A stretch of DNA of 64,000 nt from Tetrahymena elliotti 4EA (GCA_000231825.2 JH720310.1:174510-238509), one strand, 5' to 3'. Numbered from the stretch's first letter, positions 1 to 16,274 are shown. Program-made: numbers and translations. Notes: generated by a model not told the origin, from the letters alone.

Positions 1-451
1 TTCAGGGTAGTATAACTAAGAAGAAATGAATATTGGGATTAGAAAATAATTCTGAATAAGCATTTTAAGATAATCTAATCCAGAAATAGCAAAGGAATTT
101 GGATTATATTGTCAAGATATTGAATTTATTTTATATTTTATAGATTCAGTGAAAACAATAATCGAATGATCAAAGTTATAATCAAATCAATCAATACATG
201 AGATATCTTCTGCTAAATATTTTATTAATTATATTATATCTATCTTATAAAAGAAAAATCCATCAAAGATAGCACCAAATTTCTCATTCCCATTTCAACC
301 TTACTTGAAAGTTAAGTAAGTTTTATTGTGGTATAGCTAAGGCCTTGATCAAAATTTTAATTTCTTTCTCTCTTTCAGAAAATCCACTCAAACTATATTT
401 TTTTGCACTTTGAAAACTAAAAAAAATAAAATTAATATAAAAAAATTCTGA
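1..451 (+). CDS. 3' end of an unrecognised gene (partial at left edge)
   Basis: The product is not recognised; only the 3' end of the gene lies in the window. A frame open from base 1 can be followed through four exons: 1-110, 144-174, 254-315 and 379-451, ending at TGA 449-451. The introns are GT...AG, and all phases close. The best coding evidence is exon 254-315, with the peptide KIAPNFSFPFQPYLKVK, whose codon use and base composition are unlike the flanks. The first intron would be only 33 bp, short for Tetrahymena, so the exon join at 111-143 is the weakest part. The C-terminus is basic (KTKKNKINIKKF). The gene starts outside the window, so no function can be inferred. Confidence 0.45.
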
Positions 452-1824
452 ACGGGATAAGAAGGAAGGATATCTTTTTTTCCATGTATAGGTGTTTGCC
501 CACCTTTAATACTAAAAATAGACAGTTATTCAAAAACTGTAAGGATTAATCTTTCCAAGCAAACAGACAAACAAATAAACAAATGAAAGAGAAATAGACC
601 ACCTTTTAAACAAAATAACTGATAGATTGAATTATATAGCAATAAATAGAGAGTAACCTCCTCATAAAATTTAATATTTATCCCAAATTATTTTATCAAC
701 AATTAGCTTATCTATGTTTCAAATTTTTGCTCTTCAAATCTAATTCAATTTTTTTAGTTTTAATTTCAACATTTTAAACAATAAATTACTTCAATTTTCA
801 CAAACTAAAATTCAACGTTTCTAAGCAGTATTTTAAATTAAGGTAGACATTTAGCTAGTTAATTTAATTTATTCTATTAAATTGATAATTTGAATTAAAA
901 AATAGTTGATCTATTCCTTTTTGTAAATTTTTATAAAAATAAGTTTATTTAATTTAACAATTACTAAATAATCAATATGTTATTAAATTTAATAAATCAG
1001 CGTTTGTCTTGTGCTACTGGTATGTTAATAATTGATAAAATAAATTGTTTTATGGACTATTTTAGGATAAAATTAATGTTAGTAAATAATACGTACTATA
1101 AGTGTATTTTGAACGAATAATTAATGTTAAAGAAAAAACCCTTTATTATGTAAATATTTAATTAACACATTTAAGTAAGTGCTATTAAGAGAGATAATAC
1201 CGTAATTATTCTAATTTAAGAGACTTCTGATTTAAGAAATTTTTCTAATTTAAGATATTCAAAAGAACTAAAAATTAAAAAATTTATGCGATATTTTAGT
1301 CTCTTCAATTAGAATAATAACAGTAATTGTTAAATAATTTGTTTATGAGCTCATTTAAGATAAATTACTATATAATACTAGTGGAATGTAAGTATAAATG
1401 AACTAATAATTGATATGATAAAATAATTTGTTTTGTATGTTTAAGATAAATGAATTATTGTACTAGTTGAATGGTTTTATGCATAAATGAATGAATAATT
1501 GATAAGATAAAGAATATACACGTTTAATTATATTTATATAGACTATTCTGAGGAGGGGAAAAATTAAGTAGATAAAGATATCAGAATATTTGTTTTGTTT
1601 TGTTTTCTTTGTTTGTTTGTTTGTTTTTTGTTATTGTTTGGTGATAAATTTCTATTTCTTCAGATAAAATTAGAATATAATTGTGAACGAAATAATTTTA
1701 TTTAAAATTATTTATTGTTTAATGGTTTATTATAATAAATTGAAGATTTAATAATTAGTATTTCTTAGATTGGTTGTTATTTAGTTTTTTGAATTTATTT
1801 TAGTGCTACTTGATAAAATTTAGT
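452..1824. other. Intergenic, no gene seen
   Basis: This is very AT-rich sequence between the convergent 3' ends of the left-edge gene and the CDKL5-type kinase. It contains a GTTT microsatellite near 1592-1625. No frame with coding-like composition was found. Confidence 0.6.
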
Positions 1825-5727
<3,903 letters not shown>

Positions 5728-7548
5728 TCAATGAAAAAGTCTATATTGGTGAAATTAATATTTTTAGTTCTTTGCTAACTTAAAGGTTATTGGATGAACG
5801 AATGAATCTACTAATTTATAAGCAATAATAACTTATATAGTACTTTACCTTCTTTTACAATTTTTTATTTTTTTCAAAATATTAAATTCGTATTAATTAA
5901 TGCATGTATGCATGTATGAATGAATCTCTTTCAATTATTTCATAGAAAAAACAAAATGAAAAATTTTTTCTTTCGGAATTAATTAATTAATTAAAACAGC
6001 TTTTAAAATTTAATAAATAAATCAATTAATTAATTAGGTGTTTAGGAAGGAAGGAAGGTAGGTAGGTAGGTAGGCTTTTTATGCTAATTTGGAAAGTTAA
6101 TAGTCAAGAATGAACTCATAGATATATTGATTCATTAAAACAAAAAACAAATTTGAAATCATTATTTTAGAATGAATAGTTTTTGTTATCATATTTTGAT
6201 TGTTTAGTTTCAACTATTTAATATTATTATTATTACATATTTTTCATGGCTTTTCAAATATACAAAACTATTTAACAGTTTAAAAATTATTCTAAAAAGT
6301 TTTTTAAATCTTTAGATTGTTTTTTTAAACAATTTTACATTAATAATATTTTAAAACTAATTCAATAATATTCACCAATAAAAAAGCTAAATTAATATAT
6401 AAATTTTTAAAAATTTTTGAAATTTTCCAATTCAAGTAAAAGCTTAATATTTAGTATCTTCATTTTTGATTAAAATTTATCTATTATTTAGCCTAAAAAA
6501 ACTCAAAATAAATCTATTAAAAAAGAAAAATATTGATAAGATTTTTAATTTTAGGATAAAATTTATTTTTTAGTATTTTAAGATGATGGACAAATTACTC
6601 AATGATATTTAATAAATTAAAAAAAAATATGTCAAGGTCTGAATTTAAATAAAATAATTTAATTCAGAAAAATAAAAAATTATTGAAAGTAAACGATTTA
6701 AGCTTAGTAATCTATAAATTGTTCTTTACTCCATACCTCCTTTTTTTCTAGATGGAATCGCTGATATAAGCTTGTTGAGATACCTACCTATTAAGTAATA
6801 GCTGATGGTAAAAAAAAATGATATGGTTAAAATGATTACTTTTAATAAATTTATTTATACCTTTAAAGTTATTAAATATTTTAAAAGATAAATAATTTTA
6901 AAAGGATCTTTTTTGATAAAAATTAAACCTTGTCATTATTATTTATTAGGTTATTGATCTGATATTTTATCTTACCTTTATGAGACATGTTTTTTTAAAG
7001 AGTAACTATTACTAGAATAGTTTTTTAAATAAAATAATTAGCTAGAAAATAAATTAATAAAAAAGAGTAATTTGATCAATTAATATCAGTCAGTTATGTA
7101 TTGTTTGATTCTTAATATAGTTGTTATAAATTTAAAAATATTTAGGTTTACTTTATATAAGAAATATTTGGTAACCAATTAGTTGATACTAATAAATTTT
7201 ATTAATTTTAATTTTATTTAATTAATTTCTTTTTAATAATAAATTCGATTTATGAATTTTATTGGTAAATATTTTGTTTATTTTCTTTTTAAGATTCTAG
7301 AAAGCAAGATTTAGAGTAATTATTTGTCTAACTAAAAAAATCATTCAAAAATAAGATTTTTGGTTTGGAATTGTATACTCAGAAATCATTAAATTAAATA
7401 TTTTTTACAGATTCGATTTAATCTAGAATTCTTTTTGAAGCTTTAATATCAGAAAATTTCAAAAAAAGAATAATAATAATAATAAATTTTTTAAAGATTT
7501 TGATAAAGTTCTATTTTTAACTATTTAGTATAAAACCATAAAAAGCAA
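5728..7548. other. Intergenic between divergent genes
   Basis: This is the shared upstream region of the CDKL5-type kinase (-) and the MAPEG-like gene (+). It is about 80 percent AT with long A and T runs. It contains AATT repeats near 5980-6035 and the microsatellite described separately. No coding signal was seen. Confidence 0.6.
6044..6074. repeat. GGAA/GGTA tetranucleotide microsatellite
   Basis: About four AGGA units run directly into about four AGGT units, giving a purine-rich strand in an otherwise A/T-only neighbourhood. Confidence 0.9.
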
Positions 7549-8199
7549 ATGTCCAATAAAGGCTAAAAAGCAGAATAAATTCATGAATAGCATGTCATAG
7601 CAGAAAAAGATACTAAAAAGAGTAAGAATAAAAAGTTAGGCATTATTAATTAAGTCGTAGCTACCTTATGTGTTGGAATAGTCTTATTCTTCTTCATATA
7701 GTTTTGCGATTATTAAGAAAGCCAAATCAAGCAAAATGAACCTAATCTTGATTTAATCAATTAATTTACTAGTGAAAGTAAATAGTATATCGTTCTTAAA
7801 GTTGGCTATATGTTAGCTACATTCCTCTTGATTGTTACTTTTTCAGTTATGTCCATAAGAGTAATTACTGGCAGATCCAACCCAATATCTTTCTAAGATC
7901 CTAAAATAATCATCACTTTGAACAGAATTATTTAAAATACTTTGGAACAAGGATTTATTTTCATGTTCAATTTTGCTTTCTTTATTTACTATAATTCCAA
8001 CTAATAAAAAGCCTTAAAATCCTTTATCTTAGGTATTCTATTCATCAAGGCTAGATACATTTTCTTGTTTTCTTATGTAATAGGAGCTTTTACAGGTATT
8101 ACCTCCTTTAGAGCTATTGGATTTACTATCAACGTTGTCATTTAAATCACATTTGCACTTGAAAACTTTGGAGTATCAATTATAAATACATACATTTGA
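7549..8199 (+). CDS. MAPEG-like integral membrane protein
   Basis: Single exon, ATG 7549 to TGA 8197-8199, 216 aa. After a basic cytosolic N-terminus (KDTKKSKNKK, about 20-29) there are four hydrophobic segments, at about 31-52, 80-105, 134-150 and 158-185, with a weaker fifth at about 190-205. The pattern RIIQNTLEQGFIFMF followed by KARYIFLFSYVIGAF and a nearby Arg fits the MAPEG family (membrane-associated proteins in eicosanoid and glutathione metabolism: an Asn/Glu motif in helix 2-3, then an (A/G)R..Y..GY-like motif). MAPEG members are ER or nuclear-membrane glutathione S-transferases or related leukotriene synthases, usually 130-160 aa. This one is longer through its N-terminal extension and first helix. 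Enzyme activity is inference. It is divergently transcribed from the CDKL5-type kinase. Confidence 0.7.
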
Positions 8200-8504
8200 A
8201 TTATAAATGAAATAAAATATCAAATTGTATTTATACTATATTTTACTTATTATAACATCCCTATTATATCTTATTAAAATTATTTACATCCTTTTTTTTA
8301 ATGAGCAATAAAAAAGATCATTCAACAAATTTATAATTTCAATTAAAATCATTTTTGTTTAAAGTGTCAGTTTTTAAAATACTACTCATTTCCCTCTACA
8401 GATATTATCATAATTTAGATAAATTTTATTTTTGTTTTCATTATTATTTCTTACATTTTTAATGAAATACTGAAAAGAAAGAAATTTCACAAGTAAAAGT
8501 CTTG

Positions 8505-9130
8505 TTCAAACCTTAACTGATTTTGATGTTTTTTTGACTAATTATTTGTTGTGTTAAAATTGTTAAAAAATAAATATTTTTGTTATTAGTTTATAAATCA
8601 ATAGACATGTAATAAATACATTAGAATTTCGAATATATTTAAAAATGAATGCTTGAGACCAACTTAATAAAAAAGAAAATCAGAGTAATTTAGAAATTTT
8701 TTAATAAAATTACTAATTTATTTTAGAGATGGGTGGATTTATTGAGCTCACGCTATGAAATATCTATCAATTACATACAATTTTTAACTAATGTTTTAAA
8801 GATATTTCTTGAGTTGAAGTCTGGTAGAAATCTTAACTGATTTTAATAGTTTTTTGACCAATTATCATTTATTATTTTTGTTATTAGATTGTAAATGAAT
8901 AGATGATAGATAGATACATCAGTAATTTATTTATTAAGTTTTTAATTTTTAAAAGATTCATTTAGAAAATACTTGAAACTAATTAATTAATCAACTAAGT
9001 TAAGAGAAAAGAAAATCGAAACACCAAAAATTTAAATTAATTTAGAATTGTTTTTTTAAGAAGATTTACAAATTTCTTTAAGAGATGGATTTACTGATAG
9101 AGCATTTCAAGGGATTAAATATTTAGTAAG
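8505..9130. repeat. Imperfect direct duplication covering the NEK10 start region
   Basis: Two copies of about 300 bp lie head-to-tail, roughly 8505-8790 and 8825-9130. Shared blocks are CTTAACTGATTTT.AT.G at 8512 and 8832, TTTTTGTTATTAG at about 8579 and 8876, AAAAGAAAATC, and AGAGATGG...GGATTTA at 8726 and 9082. The right copy contains the start codon of NEK10. The left copy has the equivalent ATG at 8729, followed after nine codons by TGA, so it is a dead 5' fragment. The rest of the interval 8200-9084 holds no gene. Confidence 0.75.
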
Positions 9131-12100
9131 GAGAGGATCCTGATTAAAAGGAAGTTGTTTTAATAGATTAGTTTATAGCGGAGAACAATTAGTCTTATGA
9201 GTTTTAGTTAAAAGAACATACCACATTAACATAGGAAATTATTTATAAGAGACTCTGTAATAGGGATTGGCTATAATCTTCAAATTCAATAAATTTATTG
9301 AAGATACTTTAGATTATTCGTTTACTTTCCAGAGATGCTAACATTTTAAAGTTTTTAAAGCAAGAATTGAAGAATATCCTGGAGATATTAACTGAGATAA
9401 TAGCAGATTCTACATCAAAAATAACAGGTTAAGTAGGTGAAGATGAAGGTATTAAGGATATACAAGAAATAAACACCGCAATATCAATTAACACTGAAAT
9501 CATACGCATATTTAAAAGACTGAATTGTCCTGAAATCTATGAAATAAGAAGGGTTTTTACAAATGTAATTGACCTGATTTCAGTTAATAATTCATTGCTT
9601 TTAAAAACTCTACTTGATTTTATCCTGCATTTCTTTTAATTTATACCTGATTAAATGAAAGACTTCTACGTCTCTGAATTTGGCCAAATTTATTATATAG
9701 GAAAGTTGCTCTTTGTGTGTGAGAAATATGATGAATCGTACAAAATGTCAGCAATAAATATTCTAACAAAGCTAATGAATAACTAAATAATTAGTGATAA
9801 TTTCAGAAGAATCTAAGGAATAGGAACTCTCATTTAAGAACTCAAAAAAGCTAAATCCTTAAATCTAAAAATTTGTATATTAAACTGCATGTATTAACTG
9901 CTCCAAAAAACAGAAATAGTCTACGATTTCAAAGTATTTGGTATAGTACCGATCCTTCTTAATATCTTAAAAAATGGTAAAAATTTCATGGAAGTTCTCC
10001 TCACAATTGATATTCTCAGCCTCCTTATTATGGATGACGATCTTTCTGTCAAAATTATTAACACAGGTCTTCAAAATGTGACTAAATTCTTAATCTGTTG
10101 CCATCCCATGAGAAAAAAAAAGCTAATCTTTGAGGATATCAAACCAGAATAGCTTAATGAAGCTATTTTCGAACTTGAATTGAGATGTTTCAAGCTTCTT
10201 AGGTGAATTTATTCAAATGTAGAAATATATTTTATTAAATATCTTTTTTTTAAATATTTAGATTCTTGTTTTCAATAGAAAAAAACAGAAGAATATTCAA
10301 GCTACTCTTTCCAACAAAGTAATTTATTTCATTTTATCTAAATCAAAAGAAGATTTTCATCAAATAAATTATATTTTCCATAAGAATACTTTATTTTAAG
10401 TTATAAATACAATAATTTGGTTATACTAACCAAAGGAAAGCTCTTTTATTTCTAGGTATAAATATGGCAAGCAATTTTACTAATTTCCTTTATTGAAATC
10501 TCTTTTATTTTTATTTTCAGTTAAAAATATGTTCATTTTATTTCATTCCTCTAAAGTATGCTATTTTTACTCTATATAGAGCTCTTTATTTTAAGTTATA
10601 AATATGAAAATTTGATTTTATTCTTGTAAAGAATAATTGCTCTTTTATTTCTATTTAATGTTAAAAATAGGGCAATTTGATTGATTGTTTTTTTTCTAAG
10701 AGCAAAAACAAAGAATTACTTTTTATGAAAATTTAAAATAAAAGTCTAATAGCAAACAAACAACTATTTTTGCTAGTTTATGCAACTTTAAAAAAAATAA
10801 AAAACTGATCCAATATATTTATACAAGTTAGATTAACATTTTTGAATAAAAATTGATTAGGTTGTTTACTACTTTTATTGATATTGGGAACTATCAGAAA
10901 AATTACAATAAGTATAAAAACTTAGCTGAAGAGTTCAATCTATTGAAAGAAGATGAATTGCTTAAGATTGAAAAGAATTTAGTTGAAATTGATAAAGACT
11001 TGGCTATTTCTAATGATTCGAAGGCTAAAACTATGACTCAGTTTGGGTCTTATACTCTTGTTGAAATGATTGGTAAAGGTGCTTTTGGTACTGTCTATTT
11101 GGTTAGGAAAGGAGGAAATAAATATGCATTAAAATAAATACCATTTTCTAATGTCGACTTAAGAGATAAGGATGGTAAACCACAAGAAGAAGTAAAAATA
11201 AATGAAAACAACTTAGAAGAGTATTTCAAGGAAGTTAAAATTTACAAAACACTAAAGCATCCGAATATTGTTACTTATTATGAGTCTTTTATTGAAGATG
11301 ATTGTCTTTGTATAGTTATGGAATTTGTTGAAGGCTTCAATCTTTCTGAATTGATCAAATTATAGATAGAAAAATCAGATCATTTCAGCGAAAAGCAAAT
11401 TTGGAAAGTTGTTGTGAATCTCTCTTCTGTGTTAAAATATTTGCATTATGATAAAAAAATTGTTCATAGAGATTTAAACCCAGCTAATATTATGATTGAT
11501 AATGAATTTAATTGTAAACTGGCAGATTTTGGTTTAGCAAAAACCTTGAACTCATCTGTTAATATGCTATAGTCTTTTGTAGGAACTTTGATGTATTCTT
11601 GTCCTGAAATAGTTCAAAACAGACCATACTCTGAAAAGGCAGATGTTTGGTCATTTGGATGTGTTTTATATGAATTGATGATGCTAAAGCCTCCATTCTA
11701 AAGTGGCAATCCATTAATGTTAGCTAAAAAAATAGTTGATTTAGAATACGAATCTATAAATAAAACAAATGCTCCTTAATATTCATAAGAATTAATTGAA
11801 ATTGTCAGTAAGTGCTTAACTGTAGAAGAAAAAGATAGGCCCAGCATTTTAGAAATACTTTCTTCAATTCCCAGCTAATTGGTTTAACACATTGATTTAT
11901 TGAAGGACAAAGAGTAGTATTTGAACCAGGAAATAATACTTTTAACTAGAAAAATGAACTAAAAGAAAGCGAATGATTTCTCTTTCTATGATAATGATAA
12001 AAAGAAACCATTAATAAAAATAGAGCCAAGCAATTTACATAAAATAGAAGATGACCCAATCAGCAAATTCCTCTTAATTATTTAAAAAATATCTTACATT

Positions 12101-12361
12101 GCCAATTACTCCTCTGTTTAGAAAAACAATTATAAAAAATTCTTAGTCGATCTTTTCTACAACAAAGTTATTTTAAACAAAGAAGAAAATGCCCACTACA
12201 CTCTTAAATCAGAAATCCAACACATACTCAACTTATCCAAGAGCAACGTTCAATCTCTTAATATCAAATTCGACATCAATTAAAAGCAACACTAAAATGT
12301 TTCATACGAAAACCTCTACTTTTACATTGAAGAACTTTACAGTAGCTTCTAAAAGTAGTGA
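9085..12361 (+). CDS. NEK10: NEK10 protein kinase (armadillo-type N-terminus plus kinase)
   Basis: Ortholog of the NIMA-related kinase NEK10, a ciliary/DNA-damage kinase in animals. Exons: 9085-10202, 10262-10318, 10861-12361, with introns of 59 and 542 bp; 891 aa. Residues 1 to about 395 are helical armadillo-like repeats. The block ending in FLFSIEKNRRIFKLLFPTK and continuing FTTFIDIGNY across the 542-bp intron matches the NEK10 linker before the kinase. The kinase domain is at about 453-730: GKGAFG, YALK, HRDLNPANIM, LADFGLAKT, GTLMYSCPE. The lysine normally found in HRDLKP is Asn here; animal NEK10 also lacks it (HRDLTP). The C-terminal helix (FLLIIQKISYIANYSS ... LKSEIQHIL) also resembles the NEK10 tail, so the ortholog call is firm. 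The start ATG lies inside a duplicated segment; an additional upstream exon cannot be excluded. Confidence 0.95.
10382..10690. repeat. Tandem duplication (period about 197 bp) inside NEK10 intron 2
   Basis: TTTATTTTAAGTTATAAATA occurs at 10390 and again at 10585. GCTCTTTTATTTCTA occurs at 10440 and 10639. The intron is large (542 bp) for this locus because of this duplication. Confidence 0.75.
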
Positions 12362-12628
12362 AAGAAAATCAATAAATAAATAGAAATTAATTAATTAAAT
12401 CAATTAATTAATTCCTACCTTTCTATAAACCTCACTTTCTTCTTTGAAGATAGATACCTTTTCAAAAACTTATTTTGTTATAAAATAATTATCAATTAAT
12501 TAAAAAATAATTAAAGCAACAAACTCTATGTTTTTTCTTATTTAAAAATATATAAATCTAAATATTTTTTGAATTCCATCAAATTTAATCTAGTATTTTT
12601 ATCATTTATATTCTCTATTTGGATGGAG

Positions 12629-12653
12629 CAGTCAGTCAGTCAGTCAGTCAGTC
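12629..12653. repeat. CAGT tetranucleotide microsatellite
   Basis: About six CAGT units, just downstream of NEK10. Confidence 0.95.
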
Positions 12654-13547
12654 CCTCTGCCTCTTCTTCTGCATAATTTGAAACAATACTTTCAACTAGC
12701 TAATTTTTAAATAGTTACTGAACATATTTTTAATCTATTTATAGATAGTTCTCTCATAAAATTTCAAAAGTTGTTATGGCATAATTATAAAAAAGTAATA
12801 TTAATTAAAAGTAAAACGCAAAAAATTTTTGTTATTAACTAACTATTTATAAAAAAATTTAAAATTAAGCACTTATTTACCTGAAATTAATACTTTGCAA
12901 GAAAGTAAAAATTAATTAATAGTATCTCTAAAAATTAATTGAAGGTTATATATTTTGTTTTCTATGAGTTGTATATTATATTCCTCATAGTGATTCATTA
13001 TTTCATACTAATTTTATTAGAGAAGCATTAAAATCGATTTCCCTCAAACTTGAAATTTGCAAGAAAATAAAAAGGCTTAAGAGTGAGTATCTATCAGTTC
13101 AGTTTAAATAAAGTTTTTTTTTTTCATTTTCATGTATATTCTACTTAGTATATTAATTCATACTAATTATATTTGAGAAGTATTTATTAATAGTCTAAAA
13201 GTATTAGCAAAGTACTATTGAATTGTTAAATGATTAAAAGCAGTATTCAGATTAAATTATTAAGATTTCTGTAAAATAAAATAACAATTTTTAAATGTAT
13301 TTGGAAATTTGATCTAATTTATTTAAGTATACAATTTAGTATAAAGATAAAAGTAAACTTTATTTTTTATTTTTTAGTAGCTACTTTATTATTTAGAATG
13401 CATTTACTGAGTAATTCATTAATTCATACTAATTATATTAGCAAAAACCATTATTTATAATTTTAAGTAAAAACCTGAAATTAAAACACTTTTTACAAAA
13501 TAAAATAAATGTAATTTAGATCAATACATTTGAAATGCTATCAAATT

Positions 13548-13751
13548 TATTGAAGCAGAAATTAGAATAAAGATAAAAGTAAACTTAATTTTTTATTTTT
13601 TAGTAGTTGATTTATTAGTTTGTTTATATTACATTTACTAAATGATTTTTATTGAAGCAGAAATTAGAATAAAGATAAAAGTAAGCTTAATTTTTTATTT
13701 TTTAGTAGTTGACTTATTAGTTTGTTTATAATACATTTACTAAATGATTCA
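13548..13751. repeat. 102-bp near-perfect tandem duplication
   Basis: Copy A is 13548-13649 and copy B is 13650-13751. They begin TATTGAAGCAGAAATTAGAA and differ at only a few positions (AAACTTAA/AAGCTTAA, TTGATT/TTGACT, TATATT/TATAAT). More diverged relatives with AATAAAGATAAAAGTAAACT-like blocks lie at about 13340 and 13920. Confidence 0.9.
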
Positions 13752-14173
13752 TTAATTCATACTAATTATATTATTGTATTTTAAAATTTTAAGTAGAGGA
13801 TGAAGATATATATAAAAACCTGAAATTAATTTGCTTTTCAATAAAATAAATATAATACAGATCATTTCATTTGACACATAAATTAATTAAAAAGTTATTG
13901 TTTTGTTTAAGAATAGATTAAAATAAAGATTTAAGTAAACTTAATTTTTAATTTTATAGTTACTTTAATACTTGAGTAAGTATAACATTTAAGTTGAATA
14001 GAAAGAATATTTAGTGTGAAGATAGGGATGTAAAGTAAGAAAAGTAAGTAAAATTAATAAATAGATTGAAAATATATGTAAAATATTGAATATACTTGAT
14101 TAGGGTTTGATTATGATTTAATTATACACTTTTATTTACACAGTAAGTAATTCAAAAATAAATAACATTAACA

Positions 14174-14883
14174 TCACAATGATACTTCTTCCTCTTCTCT
14201 AGGGTAAGTCCAGTCGAATAAAATTTTATTGGGTTCGTTTGTTTTAGGATCAAGTTGTAAAGCAACTAATGAACCATTGGGCAAAGTATTTTGCAAACCC
14301 AAGTACCAAGTTAGAGAACACATTAATCCACCATGGGTGAAAACCAAGTGATTTCCTTCAGAAAGCTTACTGAAGAATTAAATTGCTCTTTTTCTAGTAT
14401 CGTGCCAGCTTTCTCCTTCTACTGCTTTAAATTCTATATTATTAATCAAATCCTTTCTTTCTTGGCTTAAAGAATCGAAATGAATTCCTTCTTCTTTACC
14501 AAAGTTAAGCTCTCTTAGTAGAGGATCAGTTTTAATGATAGATTTTTCAGGAAAAGCTAAAGAAATATAAGCAGTATCAAGACTTCTTATTAAATCTGAT
14601 GAATTAATTGAAGAGAATTTATCAATGCTACCAACAAAACCTTAATACAACTTATTAGCTTAAGATCTACCTATTTTATTGTTATTATTTATTAGCTATT
14701 TTCTATTTGATTTAAGAAAATTGATTGTTTTTTACCTTTTAATGTCAATTTGGTGTCAGTCCAACCTGTAACAGTACCAGAATAATTGCCCATGGACTAA
14801 CCATGTCTAACAAGCAATACATTCTTACTATTTTGTAACTTAACAAATTATTAAACTTACTTTCTTAATAACTCAAACTGCAT
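14174..14883 (-). CDS. Histidine phosphatase superfamily (phosphoglycerate-mutase-like) enzyme
   Basis: 214 aa from two exons, 14736-14883 and 14174-14670, with a 65-bp intron. The start ATG 14883 reads MQFELLRKQV; TGA is at 14174-14176. The catalytic RHG motif is in VLLVRHGQSMGNYSG, where the His is the phospho-acceptor. Further motifs are GWTDTKLTLKGR..A (substrate loop), a SSDLIRSLDTA-type segment and LVFTHGGLMCSL with the second catalytic His. These define the family of phosphoglycerate mutases, fructose-2,6-bisphosphatases and broad-specificity phosphatases. The exact substrate cannot be read from the sequence. The C-terminus is acidic (REEEEVSL). Length is normal for the family. Confidence 0.9.
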
Positions 14884-15849
14884 TTCAGACTGACTAAATC
14901 TATTTTTATTAAATTACGAATGAATGTACCGTACCTATACTAAATTTTAATATGTATAAAAATAATATGAATGAATAACAAATCAAATTCTTTTTGTTTC
15001 TTCGCTTTTTTCTTTTAATTAATTTGCGAATATTCATTCACTTTAGCAAAATAACTAAAGCCAAATAAGCTTTTTTGATCAAAACTATAAATTCAAATAA
15101 AAAATTTGAGGATGCATTGATGGATGAAAGGATATATAACGTTAGGAATATTCTATTTCTCATTTAGAAAGATACTCATTCTCAAATTTATTTATTTATT
15201 TATTTCTTATCTAAATTTTTATTTAAAATTAACTCTTTTTATTTCTTTCTTTTAAAGTTTTGAAATTTGTTTTTCATTTCATTTTAAAAATTAATTTAAC
15301 CTCCTTCGTCATCATTCATAAATTCTATCAAATATGAAATTCAATAAACGTGTTTTTCAAATTATTACTTGGCAAATTTGAAAATAAATACAAAGTAAAT
15401 TTTTTGTTATTTTATGTGAAATTTTGAATGAAGATTTGAAATTTAAATTGATCCATAAATAGCATAATTAAGGTTTTTAAAGAAAATTTCCACTTTGCTT
15501 AATGATGTAAAGTTATTCATTGATAAATTATGTTGTCCAATTATTTGAATGATAAATAAATTCGTTCAGTGATTGATGGGAGGAAGTAAGTAGTTTTTAT
15601 TTGGAAAATATTTTTATTAAATTCTGTTTTCAAGGTAGAATAAGTATATCAGAACAAAAAAGCATGCTTTATTTTACTGTTATTTTTTGCATTTTGCTTG
15701 ATTAAGTTTGCTTGAACAAGTTAAATTACAAAAAAAATGTGTCTATTTTTATAACTAATTAGGAGAATAAAAAGTAAATGACGAAATCAGCAGAAATTAG
15801 TTTCAGAGAAGTATTCGTATTTTTTAGTATGTCTCAGAATTAATTTTTT
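14884..15849. other. Intergenic, no gene seen
   Basis: AT-rich sequence upstream of the histidine phosphatase, with a TTTA microsatellite near 15186-15206. No coding-like frame was found. Confidence 0.55.
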
Positions 15850-16274
15850 GTGGATGGTTGGTTGGTTGGCTTCAAATATGTATGGCGGCATGCTGTAAAA
15901 TTGTGTAATTATTTGGGACATATCCTAATTTTGCTGACGAATTTTCAGGGTTCTAACAACTTAATTAAAATTTCTTGCTTTAATGATGGAATAACAAAAA
16001 ATTTATTAGAACATTCTTCTATCTCTTTGATTTACTATTTCATAAGAATTACTTCAAGAAGAATTAATTTACGACCTATTATTATAGATAAATATTGCTC
16101 TAGCCAGCAATTCTAGCTTGTATTTCTATTCCAAATTTCACATAGATGTGTTTATTTTAAAGAACTTTTTTCTAATTTTAGGTTCTTAATTAGATTAGGG
16201 GCTGAATGGGATTGTATAAGAATTAAAATTATCAGCCCATTTAAAAATCTAAATTTAGAAACATTCTAGTGAAT
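15850..16274 (+). other. Composition anomaly with opposing open frames; possible orphan gene or RNA
   Basis: A stretch clearly less AT-rich than its flanks. On + there is an ORF from ATG 15850 to TGA 16272-16274 (140 aa; MDGWLVGFKYVWRHAV... in the ciliate code). On - a frame without ATG runs across the same DNA to a TGA near 15946, with segments such as LCEIWNRNTSQNCWLEQYL. Neither product is recognised, and codon appearance does not decide between them. It could be an orphan gene, a decayed gene or a structured RNA. Confidence 0.25.

Larger units (their letters stand above)
12362..14173. other. Intergenic between convergent genes, rich in decayed repeats
   Basis: This lies between the 3' ends of NEK10 (+) and the histidine phosphatase (-). 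It holds a CAGT microsatellite and a repeat field with ATTCATACTAATTATATTA recurring near 13009 (variant), 13154, 13422 and 13754. No coding frame was seen. Confidence 0.6.
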
